DNA of 64,000 nucleotides from CBEUVQ01 sp965546615 (GCA_965546615.1 CBEUVQ010000005.1:1-64000), one strand, 5' to 3'. Positions 34,556 through 43,346 are shown, numbered from the stretch's first letter. Notes: generated by a model not told the origin, from the sequence alone. Made by a program: numbers and translations.

Positions 34556-35140
34556 TCAAGATTTCTCGATAAGCTGAGAAATTGCTGCCATTACTTGATT
34601 GCTGTATTCTTCCAAATCCTGACGGCCGGGTCTGCTTCCTTTCGGCTCCGGCAGAGGAATTGGTTTGCCGATTTTAACTGTTATTTTTCCAAAAAAACCC
34701 CGTGAACCAATTACTGCAATCGGCATAATCGGTACACCGGTTTTGTAAGCCAGCATTGCTGCCCCTAAATGGGGTTTCAATAATTCTCCTGAAGAACTTC
34801 GTGTTCCTTCCGGGAAAACACCCAGCACCTTGCCGGCATTTAATATTTCAACAGCTTTACGAATGGCATTCCGGTCGGATTTACCCCGCTGCACCGGAAA
34901 AGCATTAAAAGCAGTAATGATCGGACCCAACACCGGTACCTTAAACAACTCTGCCTTAGCCATAAAATGTACCGGCCGGTTTAACGAGCAGCCGACAACC
35001 ACCGGGTCCCAGTAGCTGACGTGATTGGCAGCGGCAATCACCCCACCATTTTGAGGAAAATTTTCCAAGCCGATAATTTCCCAACGGCGCAGGATTAGTA
35101 AAAATACTCGACAGAGAATCCTGGCCACACTATAAAACAT
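34556..35140 (-). CDS. plsC: 1-acyl-sn-glycerol-3-phosphate acyltransferase
   Basis: Acylates lysophosphatidic acid to phosphatidic acid in membrane lipid synthesis. 194 residues, short and typical for Gram-positive PlsC. An N-terminal hydrophobic segment precedes the catalytic H-x4-D motif (NHVSYWDP, His about 40, Asp about 45), and the FPEGTRSSSGEL substrate motif is clear. Lies 13 bases upstream of ispH-S1 and 30 bases downstream of cmk, in the same direction; with plsY and gpsA nearby, most of the phosphatidate pathway is in this window. Confidence 0.95.
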   Translation of the reverse strand: MFYSVARILCRVFLLILRRWEIIGLENFPQNGGVIAAANHVSYWDPVVVGCSLNRPVHFMAKAELFKVPVLGPIITAFNAFPVQRGKSDRNAIRKAVEILNAGKVLGVFPEGTRSSSGELLKPHLGAAMLAYKTGVPIMPIAVIGSRGFFGKITVKIGKPIPLPEPKGSRPGRQDLEEYSNQVMAAISQLIEKS

Positions 35141-35170
35141 TACGAAATGAAACCTCCAAAACTCACATAA

Positions 35171-35851
35171 TCAACAATTTTGCTTTTGTGCAATATGTTG
35201 TTTAATTAATTCAAGCACCTGGCTGATTGTCAATCCGGTGCTGTCGATAATAACGGCATCTTCTGCCGGCACCAGCGGATCAACACTTCTGTTTTTATCA
35301 ATACTATCCCTTTCCGCTATCTCGCCTATCAATTTATCCAGCGGCACATGGTGCCCCTGCTGAGCTAAATCCCACTGGCGCCTGCGCGCACGCTCTTCCG
35401 TAGAAGCGGTTAAAAAAAACTTTGCATCGGCATCCGGCAGCACTCTGGTACCGATATCACGGCCATCCATTACAACGCCGCCTTGTTTGGCCATTTCCTG
35501 CTGCCGACTGACCATGTTTCTCCTTACCTCCGGCACTTTAGCAACCAGTGAAACATGGCGGGAAACCTCAGGATGTCTGATTTCCTTAGTAACATCCTGT
35601 TGGTCTAATTTTACCCGATAATTTCCATTGTTATCATAAAGCAGTTCAATTTGACATGCTTTAGACAATTCCGCCAGTGCTTTTTCATCGTTAAAATCAT
35701 ATTTATGCTGCAAAGCCTTTAATGCCAAAGCTCGATACATACTGCCGGTATCTATATACAGCAGGCTTAAATCCTTCGCTAACAACTTAGCAACGGTACT
35801 TTTACCGGCTCCCGCCGGTCCGTCAATGGCAATATTGATATTTCGCTTCAT
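35171..35851 (-). CDS. cmk: Cytidylate kinase
   Basis: Phosphorylates CMP and dCMP. About 226 residues. P-loop IDGPAGAGKSTVAK at residues 9-22, the NMP-binding IDTGSMYRALALKAL, and MDGRDIGTRVLPDADAKFFL are all diagnostic. ATG 35851 is chosen with AGGGG a few bases upstream; the in-frame 14 residues before it do not resemble the family. Follows aroA by 107 bases and precedes plsC. Confidence 0.96.
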   Translation of the reverse strand: MKRNINIAIDGPAGAGKSTVAKLLAKDLSLLYIDTGSMYRALALKALQHKYDFNDEKALAELSKACQIELLYDNNGNYRVKLDQQDVTKEIRHPEVSRHVSLVAKVPEVRRNMVSRQQEMAKQGGVVMDGRDIGTRVLPDADAKFFLTASTEERARRRQWDLAQQGHHVPLDKLIGEIAERDSIDKNRSVDPLVPAEDAVIIDSTGLTISQVLELIKQHIAQKQNC

Positions 35852-35958
35852 GGTACCCCTCATAAAGTAAGGTATGTAGTACAAAATGTCCAAAACATAT
35901 TACTTATTCGACAAGCGGTGGAAAAATTCCTTTTTTTAACGCTAAAAACCTACCCGTA

Positions 35959-37245
35959 TTATTCTACAATTATAGATTTTAATGCATCGTTAAAACCGGG
36001 AAAGGATATGTTCACGCTGTCCGCACCTTTTACCACCGTCTGCCCCTCCGCAGCCAAACCGGCCACCGCCATCGCCATGGCAATACGGTGATCACCGTGA
36101 CTTTGACAAACAGTTCCGGTAAGCGGTCGCCCCCCTTCTATTACCATACCGTCAGGTCTTTCTTCAATCTTTACTCCAAATTTTGCTAATTCAGCGCCAA
36201 CTGCGGCAATGCGGTCGGTTTCTTTCACCCGCAATTCAGCAGCATCTCTAAACACTGTTTTGCCTTGTGCGACAGCTGCTGCTACCGCCAAAACCGGTAT
36301 CTCATCAATCAAAGTGGGAATTATTTCACCGGAAATGTCTGTGCCTTTAAGTTCGCGCCCCTGTACCCGGATATCACCAATAGGCTCGCCGCCTTCAACT
36401 TTGTTATTGAAAACAGTGATATCCGCACCCATAGTTTTCAGCACGTCAATAATCCCTTTTCTGCCGGGATTTAAGCCCACACCGACTAAAGTTACATCTG
36501 AACCGGGAATAATGGCAGCAGCCGTTAAGAAAAATGCGGCGGAAGAAATATCTCCGGGAACAACCACTCGCCGTCCGACCAATGTAGGTTGACCCTCTAC
36601 CGCAGCTGAACGGCGGGAAACTTCTATCTTTGCTCCAAAGCTTTTCAGCATCCGTTCGGTATGATCCCGAGAAACAGCAGGTTCTTCTACCACCGTTTGT
36701 CCGTTGGCAAACAGCCCGGCCAAAAGCAGCGCCGATTTAATCTGTGCACTGGCCACCGGCGTTTGGTAGTGAATTGCTTTTAATCGGCCGCCGGAAACAC
36801 TTAACGGCAGCAGCCTGCTCTGCTGACGCCCCATAAATACTGCGCCCATTTCAGACAATGGTTTAACCACACGGTCCATCGGGCGGCTGCGCAGCGAACC
36901 GTCACCGGTTAAAACACTAAAAAATGGCTGTCCGGCCAAAATACCCAAAAGCAGGCGGGTGGTTGTGCCGGAATTGCCGCAGTCCAGCACATCCCGGGGT
37001 TCGCTTAACCCGTCCAAACCTCTGCCGTGAACATAAATCACCTGATCTTTTTCGGTAATTTCAATACCCATCGCTTGAAAACATTTAACAGTGGAAAGGC
37101 AATCTTCAGCCATTAAAAAGTTGTGAATTTCTGTTCTCCCTTGAGCTAATGCCCCCAACATTACTGCCCGGTGTGAGATGGATTTGTCACCGGGTATTTT
37201 AAGCATTCCTTTTAATAAAGAAGCTTTTTTTACCGTTAACTCCAT
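35959..37245 (-). CDS. aroA: 3-phosphoshikimate 1-carboxyvinyltransferase (EPSP synthase)
   Basis: Sixth step of the shikimate pathway; joins PEP to shikimate 3-phosphate. About 428 residues. Family motifs: KIPGDKSISHRAVMLGAL at the N terminus (PEP/S3P binding Lys and Ser), LDCGNSGTTTRLLLGIL, and RVKETDRIAA near the C terminus, with HGDHRIAMAMAVAGL. ATG 37245 has AGAGGG upstream; the upstream extension is not family-like. Divergent from the aminotransferase gene. The chorismate mutase for phenylalanine/tyrosine lies 4 kb away. Confidence 0.97.
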   Translation of the reverse strand: MELTVKKASLLKGMLKIPGDKSISHRAVMLGALAQGRTEIHNFLMAEDCLSTVKCFQAMGIEITEKDQVIYVHGRGLDGLSEPRDVLDCGNSGTTTRLLLGILAGQPFFSVLTGDGSLRSRPMDRVVKPLSEMGAVFMGRQQSRLLPLSVSGGRLKAIHYQTPVASAQIKSALLLAGLFANGQTVVEEPAVSRDHTERMLKSFGAKIEVSRRSAAVEGQPTLVGRRVVVPGDISSAAFFLTAAAIIPGSDVTLVGVGLNPGRKGIIDVLKTMGADITVFNNKVEGGEPIGDIRVQGRELKGTDISGEIIPTLIDEIPVLAVAAAVAQGKTVFRDAAELRVKETDRIAAVGAELAKFGVKIEERPDGMVIEGGRPLTGTVCQSHGDHRIAMAMAVAGLAAEGQTVVKGADSVNISFPGFNDALKSIIVE

Positions 37246-37380
37246 CGTATTAACCCTCTTTCCGCTATGATACTTCATCATAACACAATTTTGCAAAATT
37301 ACTACAGCATATTTTAACTTATTGCCTCTGTTATACTATTAATATACAATGATGCTAAGAATTTGAAGTAGGAGTTGATC

Positions 37381-38574
37381 TTGGTGAAAGTAATCGCAGA
37401 TAAAATTGAAAGTTATTTGAGCAGCTCTTCTTGGATCCGCAAAATGTTTGAAGAAGGTGACCGCCTGCGTCAACTTTACGGAGCAGAAAAAGTATATGAC
37501 TTTTCATTAGGGAACCCGGTAAACGAACCACCGGAAAAGTTTCATAAAGAATTGAGAGAGCTTGCTTTAAACCCGCTGCCCGGCATGCACCGGTACATGA
37601 GCAATGCCGGCTACTATGATACCAGAAAAGCGGTGGCCGATGTACTGGCAGAAGACAGCGGACTGCCGGTAAGCCCTGAGCATGTCATAATGACCGTAGG
37701 CGCGGGGGGCGGTTTAAATGTCGTACTCAAATCAATTTTAAATCCCGGTGACGAAGTAATCGTGCTGGCTCCTTATTTTGTTGAGTATCGTTTTTATGCA
37801 GATAACCACAACGGTGTAATTCGCGAAGTAAGCACCGACAAAAACTTCATGCCGGATATGGAAGCATTAAAAGAGGCGATAAATCCTAAAACCCGGGCAA
37901 TAATCGTTAACTCACCCAATAACCCCACCGGCGTAATCTATCCGGCAGAGATATTAAGCCGATTAGGTGAGTTAATTAAAGCCAAATCAAAAGAATACCG
38001 GCGCCCGATTTATGTCATTTCTGACGAACCATATGCTAAAATTGCTTACGATGTTAAAGTACCCAACATTTTTAAATATATTGACAATGCCATTATCGTC
38101 ACTTCGCACAGTAAAGATTTAGCACTGCCCGGCGAACGCATCGGTTATGCCGCCGCCAGCCCAAACATTGAACAAGTAGATGTACTGGTAGGGGCAATGG
38201 TCTTTTGCAACCGCACTTTGGGCTATGTAAATGCTCCTGCTTTAATGCAGCGCCTGGTGGCCGATTTACAAAGGGAAAGTGTAAATATTGAAGAATATCG
38301 GGAGAAAAGAGACATATTATATAATGCCTTGGTAGAATTGGGGTTTGAAGTGATTAAACCGGAAGGGGCGTTTTATCTGTTCCCCAAATCTCCGCTGGCC
38401 GATGATATTGAATTTACCAATGCAGCTTTAAAGTACAATATTTTAGTAGTCCCGGGCAGCGGTTTTGGCAAGCCGGGGTACTTCCGGGTGTCATACTGCA
38501 TTGATAAAAAGGTAATTGAAAACTCACTGCCTGCCTGGAGCAAGCTGGCGGCAGAGTTGGGATTGAAAAAATAA
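37381..38574 (+). CDS. PLP-dependent class I/II aminotransferase
   Basis: Fold-type I aminotransferase of the aspartate/aromatic group, about 397 residues; the substrate is not evident. PLP-binding features: GAGGGLNVVLKSIL, VNSPNNPTGVIYP, ISDEPYAKI (Asp for the pyridine N) and the lysine in SHSKDLALPGERIGY. The last motif differs from the classical SLSKxxxxxGxRxGY form, placing it in a clostridial subgroup. The GGAG at 37371 fits TTG 37381 (6 bases) or GTG 37384 (9 bases). Divergent from aroA, so an aromatic amino-acid role is possible but unproven. Ends at a shared terminator with the MATE gene. Confidence 0.88.
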   Translation: MVKVIADKIESYLSSSSWIRKMFEEGDRLRQLYGAEKVYDFSLGNPVNEPPEKFHKELRELALNPLPGMHRYMSNAGYYDTRKAVADVLAEDSGLPVSPEHVIMTVGAGGGLNVVLKSILNPGDEVIVLAPYFVEYRFYADNHNGVIREVSTDKNFMPDMEALKEAINPKTRAIIVNSPNNPTGVIYPAEILSRLGELIKAKSKEYRRPIYVISDEPYAKIAYDVKVPNIFKYIDNAIIVTSHSKDLALPGERIGYAAASPNIEQVDVLVGAMVFCNRTLGYVNAPALMQRLVADLQRESVNIEEYREKRDILYNALVELGFEVIKPEGAFYLFPKSPLADDIEFTNAALKYNILVVPGSGFGKPGYFRVSYCIDKKVIENSLPAWSKLAAELGLKK

Positions 38575-38580
38575 ACTATT

Positions 38581-38608
38581 GAGGAATCCTATTTTATCGG
38601 GATTCCTC
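38581..38608. terminator. Bidirectional terminator after the aminotransferase
   Basis: A 9-bp stem (38581-38589 with 38600-38608) is followed by TTTATTTTT on the plus strand. The MATE stop codon is immediately next to it. Confidence 0.8.
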
Positions 38609-38609
38609 T

Positions 38610-39974
38610 TTATTTTTCCACCGCCACCCACTGCTGCTCATTGTGCAGTTTTTTCATTTCAATAAACAGCCAAATTACCGTAATTGCTGCTGAAATAATA
38701 TCAGATATCGGCAGCGCATAAAGTATTCCGTTCAATCCATAAAAGCGCGGCAGAATCAACAGCAGCGGGATTAAAATTAATACCTGTCTGGACAAGCTTA
38801 AAAACATTGCTTGTTTGGGTTTACCCACCGCCTGAAAATATCCGGCACCGACAATTTGAAATCCAATAACCGGTAAAAGCAAAAAAGTAACATATAACGC
38901 ATATGTTCCAAAATGGATTAGTTCTTCATCATTATCATTAAACAAACTAATTATTTCTTGAGGAAACATCCGGGAAAAAACAAAACCGACAGTGATAATT
39001 ACTGTTGCGGCAGTAACAGCCAGTTTTAAAGTTTCTTTTACCCGAGGATAGTTTTTTGCGCCGTAGTTAAAACCGATAATCGGCTGCGCTCCTTGATTAA
39101 TGCCAATTACCGGCATTAAAATTATCATTAAAATACTGTTTATTATCCCCATGCCGGCAACAGCTGTATCGCCGCCATATTCACTTAATCCGTTATTCAT
39201 AATCACATTTAAAAGGCTCGCTGCCAACTGCATCGCAAAAGGTGCGGAACCAATGACAACAATTTTTTTAACTACCGAAGCCTGCAAGCGCAGGTTATCA
39301 ACATACAATTTTAACAAGCTGTTCCCGCTTAAAAAGTAATACAGCACCCACACCGCCGAAATCATTTGCGACAGTACCGTTGCTATTGCCGCTCCGCTTA
39401 TGCCCATGTCGAAAAGGAAAATAAAAATCGGATCAAAAATAATATTTAAAAGACCGCCAATAACCATAGTATACATCGCAATTTTCGGGTTGCCTTCCGC
39501 CCGAATAAAATTATTCAACCCAAAACCAATTGTCATTAACACCGAACCTGCTAAAATAATGCGTAAGTAATCACGGGCATAAGGCAGCACCGTACTGCTT
39601 GCACCAAACAGCTTAAGAAGCGGGGTAACAGCAGCTAATCCGATAATGGTAATTGCCAGTGAAACAACTACCAGCAGTACAAGCGCATTGCCAAGTATCA
39701 GCTCTGCTTCGGATTTTTTCTGCGCACCTAAATTAATTGAAATTAATGAATTCGCCCCAAAACCGATCAGCATAGCAAAAGCCATCGAAATAATCATAAT
39801 CGGAAAGCTAATGGTAATACCGGCAATACCCAGAGATCCAACTGCATTGCCGACGAATATCCGATCGACAACATTGTACAGCGCATTAACCATCATTCCA
39901 ATTATTGCCGGTACGGAAAATTTAACCAACAGTACACTTACCTTTTCTTCTGCCAACTGCTTAGAGCGATCCAT
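38610..39974 (-). CDS. MATE family efflux transporter
   Basis: Cation-coupled multidrug exporter of the MATE/MepA type, 454 residues and twelve predicted helices. Two homologous halves: VKFSVPAIIGMMVNALYNVVDRIFVGN at the start and VIGSAPFAMQLAASLLNVIMNN at the mid-point, with the GINQGAQPIIGFNYGAKNY motif in the second half. The substrate cannot be told from sequence. AAAGGAAA precedes the ATG. No regulator is adjacent apart from the divergent CBS gene. Confidence 0.93.
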   Translation of the reverse strand: MDRSKQLAEEKVSVLLVKFSVPAIIGMMVNALYNVVDRIFVGNAVGSLGIAGITISFPIMIISMAFAMLIGFGANSLISINLGAQKKSEAELILGNALVLLVVVSLAITIIGLAAVTPLLKLFGASSTVLPYARDYLRIILAGSVLMTIGFGLNNFIRAEGNPKIAMYTMVIGGLLNIIFDPIFIFLFDMGISGAAIATVLSQMISAVWVLYYFLSGNSLLKLYVDNLRLQASVVKKIVVIGSAPFAMQLAASLLNVIMNNGLSEYGGDTAVAGMGIINSILMIILMPVIGINQGAQPIIGFNYGAKNYPRVKETLKLAVTAATVIITVGFVFSRMFPQEIISLFNDNDEELIHFGTYALYVTFLLLPVIGFQIVGAGYFQAVGKPKQAMFLSLSRQVLILIPLLLILPRFYGLNGILYALPISDIISAAITVIWLFIEMKKLHNEQQWVAVEK

Positions 39975-40166
39975 GTCATTTTCCTTTCTTTTGGTAATAA
40001 TACTTGCCGTTGTTTTACTATTCTACAATATAAAGCACCGGTCAGAATACTGCTAAAGACTTGTATATTGATAAAATATTTTACTGTTTTTTTTGCAAAA
40101 ACGTAGTAATTATAGTAAATTTAATTAGTATAATAAAAACCGGTTATTTTTAAGGAGATGATTCTG

Positions 40167-40754
40167 TTGCACGATATGCTGGTAAAAGAAGTAATGATTC
40201 CTATAAACGATTATCCCACAATAAATATGAACGCCACCATTGGTGAAGCCATTAAAATATTAAGAAAAACATTTGTGCAAGACAGCAAAAACGGCCGTAT
40301 GTTTCGCGGTCCCAGGTCAATCATTGTACTGGATGATGAAAAAGATGAAAAAATAGTAGGCATTTTAACTCTGCGTTCTTTATTAAAAGCAATTGAACTG
40401 GAAGCAAACGAAAAAAACACTTTTTTAACCATTACTTCTTGGGCACTGTTTTTTAAAAAAAATGAAATAGATAAACACCTCGGCATTAAAGTTAAAGACA
40501 TTATGCGCAGTGTTGACTTAGCATATATCTATGAAAATGACACCATTACCCAAGCAGTACATATGATACTAAGCAAACAGGTTAACTCGCTGCCGGTATT
40601 AGAAAATCCAATTATTTCGAAATTGACAATGGGCGAGTACCCGTTAGACAACTCTAAAGTCGTCGGTATCCTCCGCACTATTGACATCTTTGCAATTATC
40701 GGAGATGTTTTGGAATTAGACGACAATGTAATTACCTTCCCGGGGTGTAAATAA
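40167..40754 (+). CDS. CBS-domain protein
   Basis: About 195 residues composed of two CBS domains separated by a ~30-residue insert (around LTITSWALFFKKNEIDKHLG). The first begins LVKEVMIPINDYPTINMNATIG, the second VKDIMRSVDLAYIYENDTITQAVHMI, both ending in hydrophobic ILR-T-DIF/TLRSLL segments. Such pairs usually bind adenine nucleotides and regulate a partner; no partner is next door. TTG 40167 lies 9 bases after AAGGAG (40152-40157); the ATG at 40158 abuts that site and ATG 40176 is possible. Its stop codon overlaps the left arm of the structured region that follows. Confidence 0.85.
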   Translation: MHDMLVKEVMIPINDYPTINMNATIGEAIKILRKTFVQDSKNGRMFRGPRSIIVLDDEKDEKIVGILTLRSLLKAIELEANEKNTFLTITSWALFFKKNEIDKHLGIKVKDIMRSVDLAYIYENDTITQAVHMILSKQVNSLPVLENPIISKLTMGEYPLDNSKVVGILRTIDIFAIIGDVLELDDNVITFPGCK

Positions 40755-40990
40755 GAGCGCAGATCTACCCCCAACCAGCATGCTCACTCCCTCTTATCGC
40801 CAACTTCATCATTTAGTTATCAAACCGCCGGCTGCCGCCTCCGGCACTGTTGATGCCACCGGCTTTTCAGTCGGTGCATGGCTTATGCCAACCATTACCC
40901 GGCAGCAATTAATTTACTGCACTGCCTACCTTAACAATGCGGCAATTTTTGCGCATCCCAAACACGATTAAGATCACTGCTCTTTTTTCT
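40753..40990 (+). ncRNA. Candidate structured RNA closed by a 14-bp helix and T-run
   Basis: The 308-base gap after the CBS gene is bounded by two complementary arms, 40753-40766 and 40971-40984; 12 of 14 positions pair, one as G-U. A T-run (TTTTTTCTTTTC) follows. Inside are several small hairpins, e.g. GCCGG/CCGGC, CACCG/CGGTG and TGGC/GCCA. No known RNA family is recognised. A 63-codon ATG frame (40780-40971) inside has no ribosome-binding site. This could instead be a long-range 3' terminator of the CBS transcript. Confidence 0.35.
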
Positions 40991-41062
40991 TTTCTCCAAT
41001 CACTGTTTAAAACAAATTCCATATTATGGTATTAACCGTATTGTTTTGGGGAGGTACGTTCC

Positions 41063-41437
41063 GTGATTAAATGGCTGCGCAAAAAAAAGAAAAGAGAAGC
41101 TTCTTCTCTCCCGTACAGCCGCGATCATATTCAAGAAGATGAGGTAGAACTGCAGCTTGAAGATATGACCATTAAACTTAGTCGTAAATTGAACTTATTT
41201 GTACCTCATGAAATCACCGTGGTAATTCCCCGGGTGGAACTGCGTGATCGTCAATATGCCAACGGTGAGCTGGTATCTGAACAAGAAAGAATTTATAACA
41301 GCGTAACATTAGTACACGCTCCCCGTCATCCCCGGGAAACCCTGCCGGAATTCGCCGGCAAACCGCCCGGTTCATATTCACCGCTGCCCGGCCCAAAAAA
41401 CAAAAAAGATCACGTTAAACAGCACAACAAAACCTAA
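41063..41437 (+). CDS. Conserved hypothetical protein with a basic N terminus
   Basis: I do not recognise this 124-residue protein. It starts with a strongly basic stretch (IKWLRKKKKRE), has an acidic middle (EDEVELQLEDM) and a mostly beta-like region (LNLFVPHEITVVIPRVEL), and ends in a Pro/Lys-rich tail. No signal peptide or membrane segment. GTG start with GGGGAGG upstream, a convincing ribosome-binding site. Its TAA stop sits in the terminator it shares with the convergent aroH. Confidence 0.68.
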   Translation: MIKWLRKKKKREASSLPYSRDHIQEDEVELQLEDMTIKLSRKLNLFVPHEITVVIPRVELRDRQYANGELVSEQERIYNSVTLVHAPRHPRETLPEFAGKPPGSYSPLPGPKNKKDHVKQHNKT

Positions 41438-41458
41438 GGAAACACCTTAGGTTTTGTT
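41426..41458. terminator. Bidirectional terminator containing both stop codons
   Basis: A 14-bp perfect stem (41426-41439 with 41445-41458). The TAA of the plus gene (41435-41437) and the TAG of aroH on the minus strand (41436-41434) both lie within its left arm, inside CCTAAGG. Confidence 0.9.
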
Positions 41459-41820
41459 AAATCCGGTCTTAAGCATTTAGCTGCCCTTAAATACTGATGT
41501 TTAATTTCTTGTTGTGTTTTGGTGGTGTTGACATGCAGCAGCACCCGAATGCAGTACGGCAGGCTGTCGACAACATCCAGCTCCTGCATGCACATCAGCG
41601 GAACGGCAGTCCAACCTATTTCACGGGCTGCTTTTGCCGGATACACCGCATTGATGTCCTTGGTGGCGGTAAAAATCACACTGACAATGTCTTCTAATTT
41701 AATGTTGTTTTCCGCAACGATCTGCTGCAAAAGTTCTTTTGTGGCAGCAGTAATTTCTTCCGAATTGTTATTTTCAACAGTGATCGCTCCGCGAATTCCG
41801 CGAACTTTGACATCACTCAT
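41434..41820 (-). CDS. aroH: Chorismate mutase, AroH type
   Basis: Monofunctional AroH-class chorismate mutase, chorismate to prephenate, for phenylalanine and tyrosine. About 128 residues. Features: VRGIRGAITVENN at the start, IVSVIFTATKDINAVYPAKAAR with the active-site Arg region, and RVLLHVNT near the C terminus. ATG 41820 has AGGTGG five bases upstream; 41829 would add three unsupported residues. Four bases overlap the convergent hypothetical gene. HutP-like gene lies 12 bases upstream. Confidence 0.94.
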   Translation of the reverse strand: MSDVKVRGIRGAITVENNNSEEITAATKELLQQIVAENNIKLEDIVSVIFTATKDINAVYPAKAAREIGWTAVPLMCMQELDVVDSLPYCIRVLLHVNTTKTQQEIKHQYLRAAKCLRPDLTKPKVFP

Positions 41821-41832
41821 GCCAACCACCTG

Positions 41833-42273
41833 CTATAAAGACGGTGCTGATGAAACAGCTCGATGCCCAATGCCGATAGCCACTTCATCTAAATGCAGTA
41901 AGCCCACGCCAAAGAATACCGCAACAATTACATGATCCTGCTGCCGAGCAATGCCGATTTTTCCACCTAAATTTAAGCCCACTGCTTTCGGCATTACCAT
42001 AGCCATTGCCTCTCTTGTTGCCCCGGCAACGGCACCTTCTTCGGCATGAACTTCTTTAATTACCCCTTCACGCTTGGCGGCAACAACCGCCCTTTCAATA
42101 ATTTTATGTATCGAATTTATAAAATCCCCACCGTAATCAACAGCAGCGGTGTGAATACCTTCTTTGGCATATTTTGCTTTGAGTGCTCTTTCTTCATCTC
42201 TGCTCTCAGTCAACGCCATCTCAACAGCTACTTTGGCAACTTTTCTGCTTCCCTGAAGGGGACTTTTCGTCAT
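41833..42273 (-). CDS. HutP family protein
   Basis: About 146 residues, resembling HutP, the histidine- and Mg-dependent RNA-binding antiterminator of Bacillus. The match is best in the C-terminal half: the GKIGIARQQDHVIVAVFFGV and HLDEVAIGIGHRAV segments correspond to the beta strands and the GVGINHI end of HutP. No hut operon is near; such solitary homologues are common in Clostridia and their target is unknown. ATG 42273 has GAGGTG 9 bases upstream. Twelve bases before aroH, so they may be cotranscribed. A 7-bp hairpin lies in its leader. Confidence 0.75.
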   Translation of the reverse strand: MTKSPLQGSRKVAKVAVEMALTESRDEERALKAKYAKEGIHTAAVDYGGDFINSIHKIIERAVVAAKREGVIKEVHAEEGAVAGATREAMAMVMPKAVGLNLGGKIGIARQQDHVIVAVFFGVGLLHLDEVAIGIGHRAVSSAPSL

Positions 42274-42300
42274 ACCCCGTAACACCTCGCAAACTAAAAT

Positions 42301-42321
42301 GCACTCCATCACCGGGAGTGC
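42301..42321 (-). other. Small hairpin in the leader of the HutP-like gene
   Basis: GCACTCC and GGAGTGC (42301-42307 with 42315-42321) form a perfect 7-bp stem with a 7-nt loop, 28 bases before the start codon. The T-run after it on the minus strand is poor (ATTTTAGTTT). Confidence 0.5.
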
Positions 42322-42353
42322 TGAAGCTATTATATTACAGCAGTCTGTCAAAA

Positions 42354-42824
42354 TCAATCGATATTTTTTATTTTCACCGTACCTACCGGAACAACCGTAC
42401 CGTTTACAGTTAATTTATGCCCCGCCGCAGGAGCGGCAACGCCAGGGGTGATATTTAAAACCCGCACTATAATTTGATGCTGATAAAAAGTACCGTCAAT
42501 TTCCAACACGTCTTCATTTGAAACCGGTACTGTAACATAGCGATCTTTAAACTCGGCAAATTCCGCACCGTTTATCAGCACTTTCAAATGCGGCAGCGCA
42601 CTGAAATTTTCCAAATAAAGAGTAATATGTTCATCCTGCCAGTGCACCGTATTATTTTCCGAAGCTGCCCCGGTATCCGTTCCTACCCTGGCCATTACCG
42701 TTCGAAAAGGGTCATCTACCACCATTGCTTGGACAACAACTAAAACCACTGCCGTTAAAATAACCAGGCGCATTATCAGTTTATCAGCTTTATTAATAAA
42801 GCTGTCTGTTTTCTTACTTCTCAC
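42354..42824 (-). CDS. Hypothetical membrane-anchored protein
   Basis: About 156 residues, not recognised. One transmembrane helix near the N terminus (LIMRLVILTAVVLVVVQAMVV) is followed by an outside domain of about 120 residues that looks beta-rich (ITLYLENFSALPHLKVLING; RYVTVPVSNEDVLEI; HQIIVRVLNI). GTG 42824 is placed 8 bases after AAGGGG; two TTG codons just before are alternatives. It precedes the HutP-like gene and follows the next hypothetical gene in the same direction, so it may belong to one operon with them. Confidence 0.65.
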   Translation of the reverse strand: MRSKKTDSFINKADKLIMRLVILTAVVLVVVQAMVVDDPFRTVMARVGTDTGAASENNTVHWQDEHITLYLENFSALPHLKVLINGAEFAEFKDRYVTVPVSNEDVLEIDGTFYQHQIIVRVLNITPGVAAPAAGHKLTVNGTVVPVGTVKIKNID

Positions 42825-42884
42825 CAACAACGCCCCTTATCATCGGTTTGTTGTTATATATGTGCGGAGAAGCAAAATTATTCC

Positions 42885-43346
42885 TTAACGAGCATTATAT
42901 TTGCGCTCTAAATGCTCACGGTAGCTCTTTAATTCTTCGGATATTTTAAACAGCAGCCTTTCAATGCCGTATTTAGATAATTGAATGGTTTGTGGTTCCA
43001 GTATTTCAATCTTACGAAAATCTTCTCGGGCAATAAAACGCAAAACATCCTGCAGAGTATCAGCACTAACGGTAAGCACAACCGGTGCATAAGCTACATC
43101 ACTGTGGTTAATATCGTCGTAAACGGTATAAACCTCGATGCTCATATCGATATCTTCAATGGCTATTCCCTGAATCGGCACATTGCGAAACATTGCCACC
43201 TGCTGCTCTCTTACTTCTTCGGCAGCCTTTTCTGTGTTTTTTCCACCAAAAAAGAGTTTTCCCGGTTTGCCAACACCTTTAAAATCCAGTCGTATTTTAG
43301 CCCGAACATGATTGTTCGTCGTCTGTTCCTCAGTATGTGTGCTCAA
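42885..43346 (-). CDS. Conserved hypothetical protein
   Basis: 153-residue soluble protein of unknown function. A Thr/Asn-rich start (STHTEEQTTNN) leads to a mixed alpha/beta body with IDMSIEVYTVYDDI, VAYAPVVLTVSADTLQDVL and a C-terminal helix (IERLLFKISEELKSYREHLE). No metal-binding or catalytic motif is apparent. TTG start, 8 bases after a strong AGGAGGGG site, which makes it a real gene. Belongs to the run of small hypotheticals between rluB and the HutP-like gene. Confidence 0.7.
   Translation of the reverse strand: MSTHTEEQTTNNHVRAKIRLDFKGVGKPGKLFFGGKNTEKAAEEVREQQVAMFRNVPIQGIAIEDIDMSIEVYTVYDDINHSDVAYAPVVLTVSADTLQDVLRFIAREDFRKIEILEPQTIQLSKYGIERLLFKISEELKSYREHLERKYNAR

Noticed and set aside
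40780..40971. 63-codon ATG frame after the CBS gene
   Set aside because: No Shine-Dalgarno and no recognisable family; the surrounding region looks like structured RNA. Kept only as an alternative reading there.
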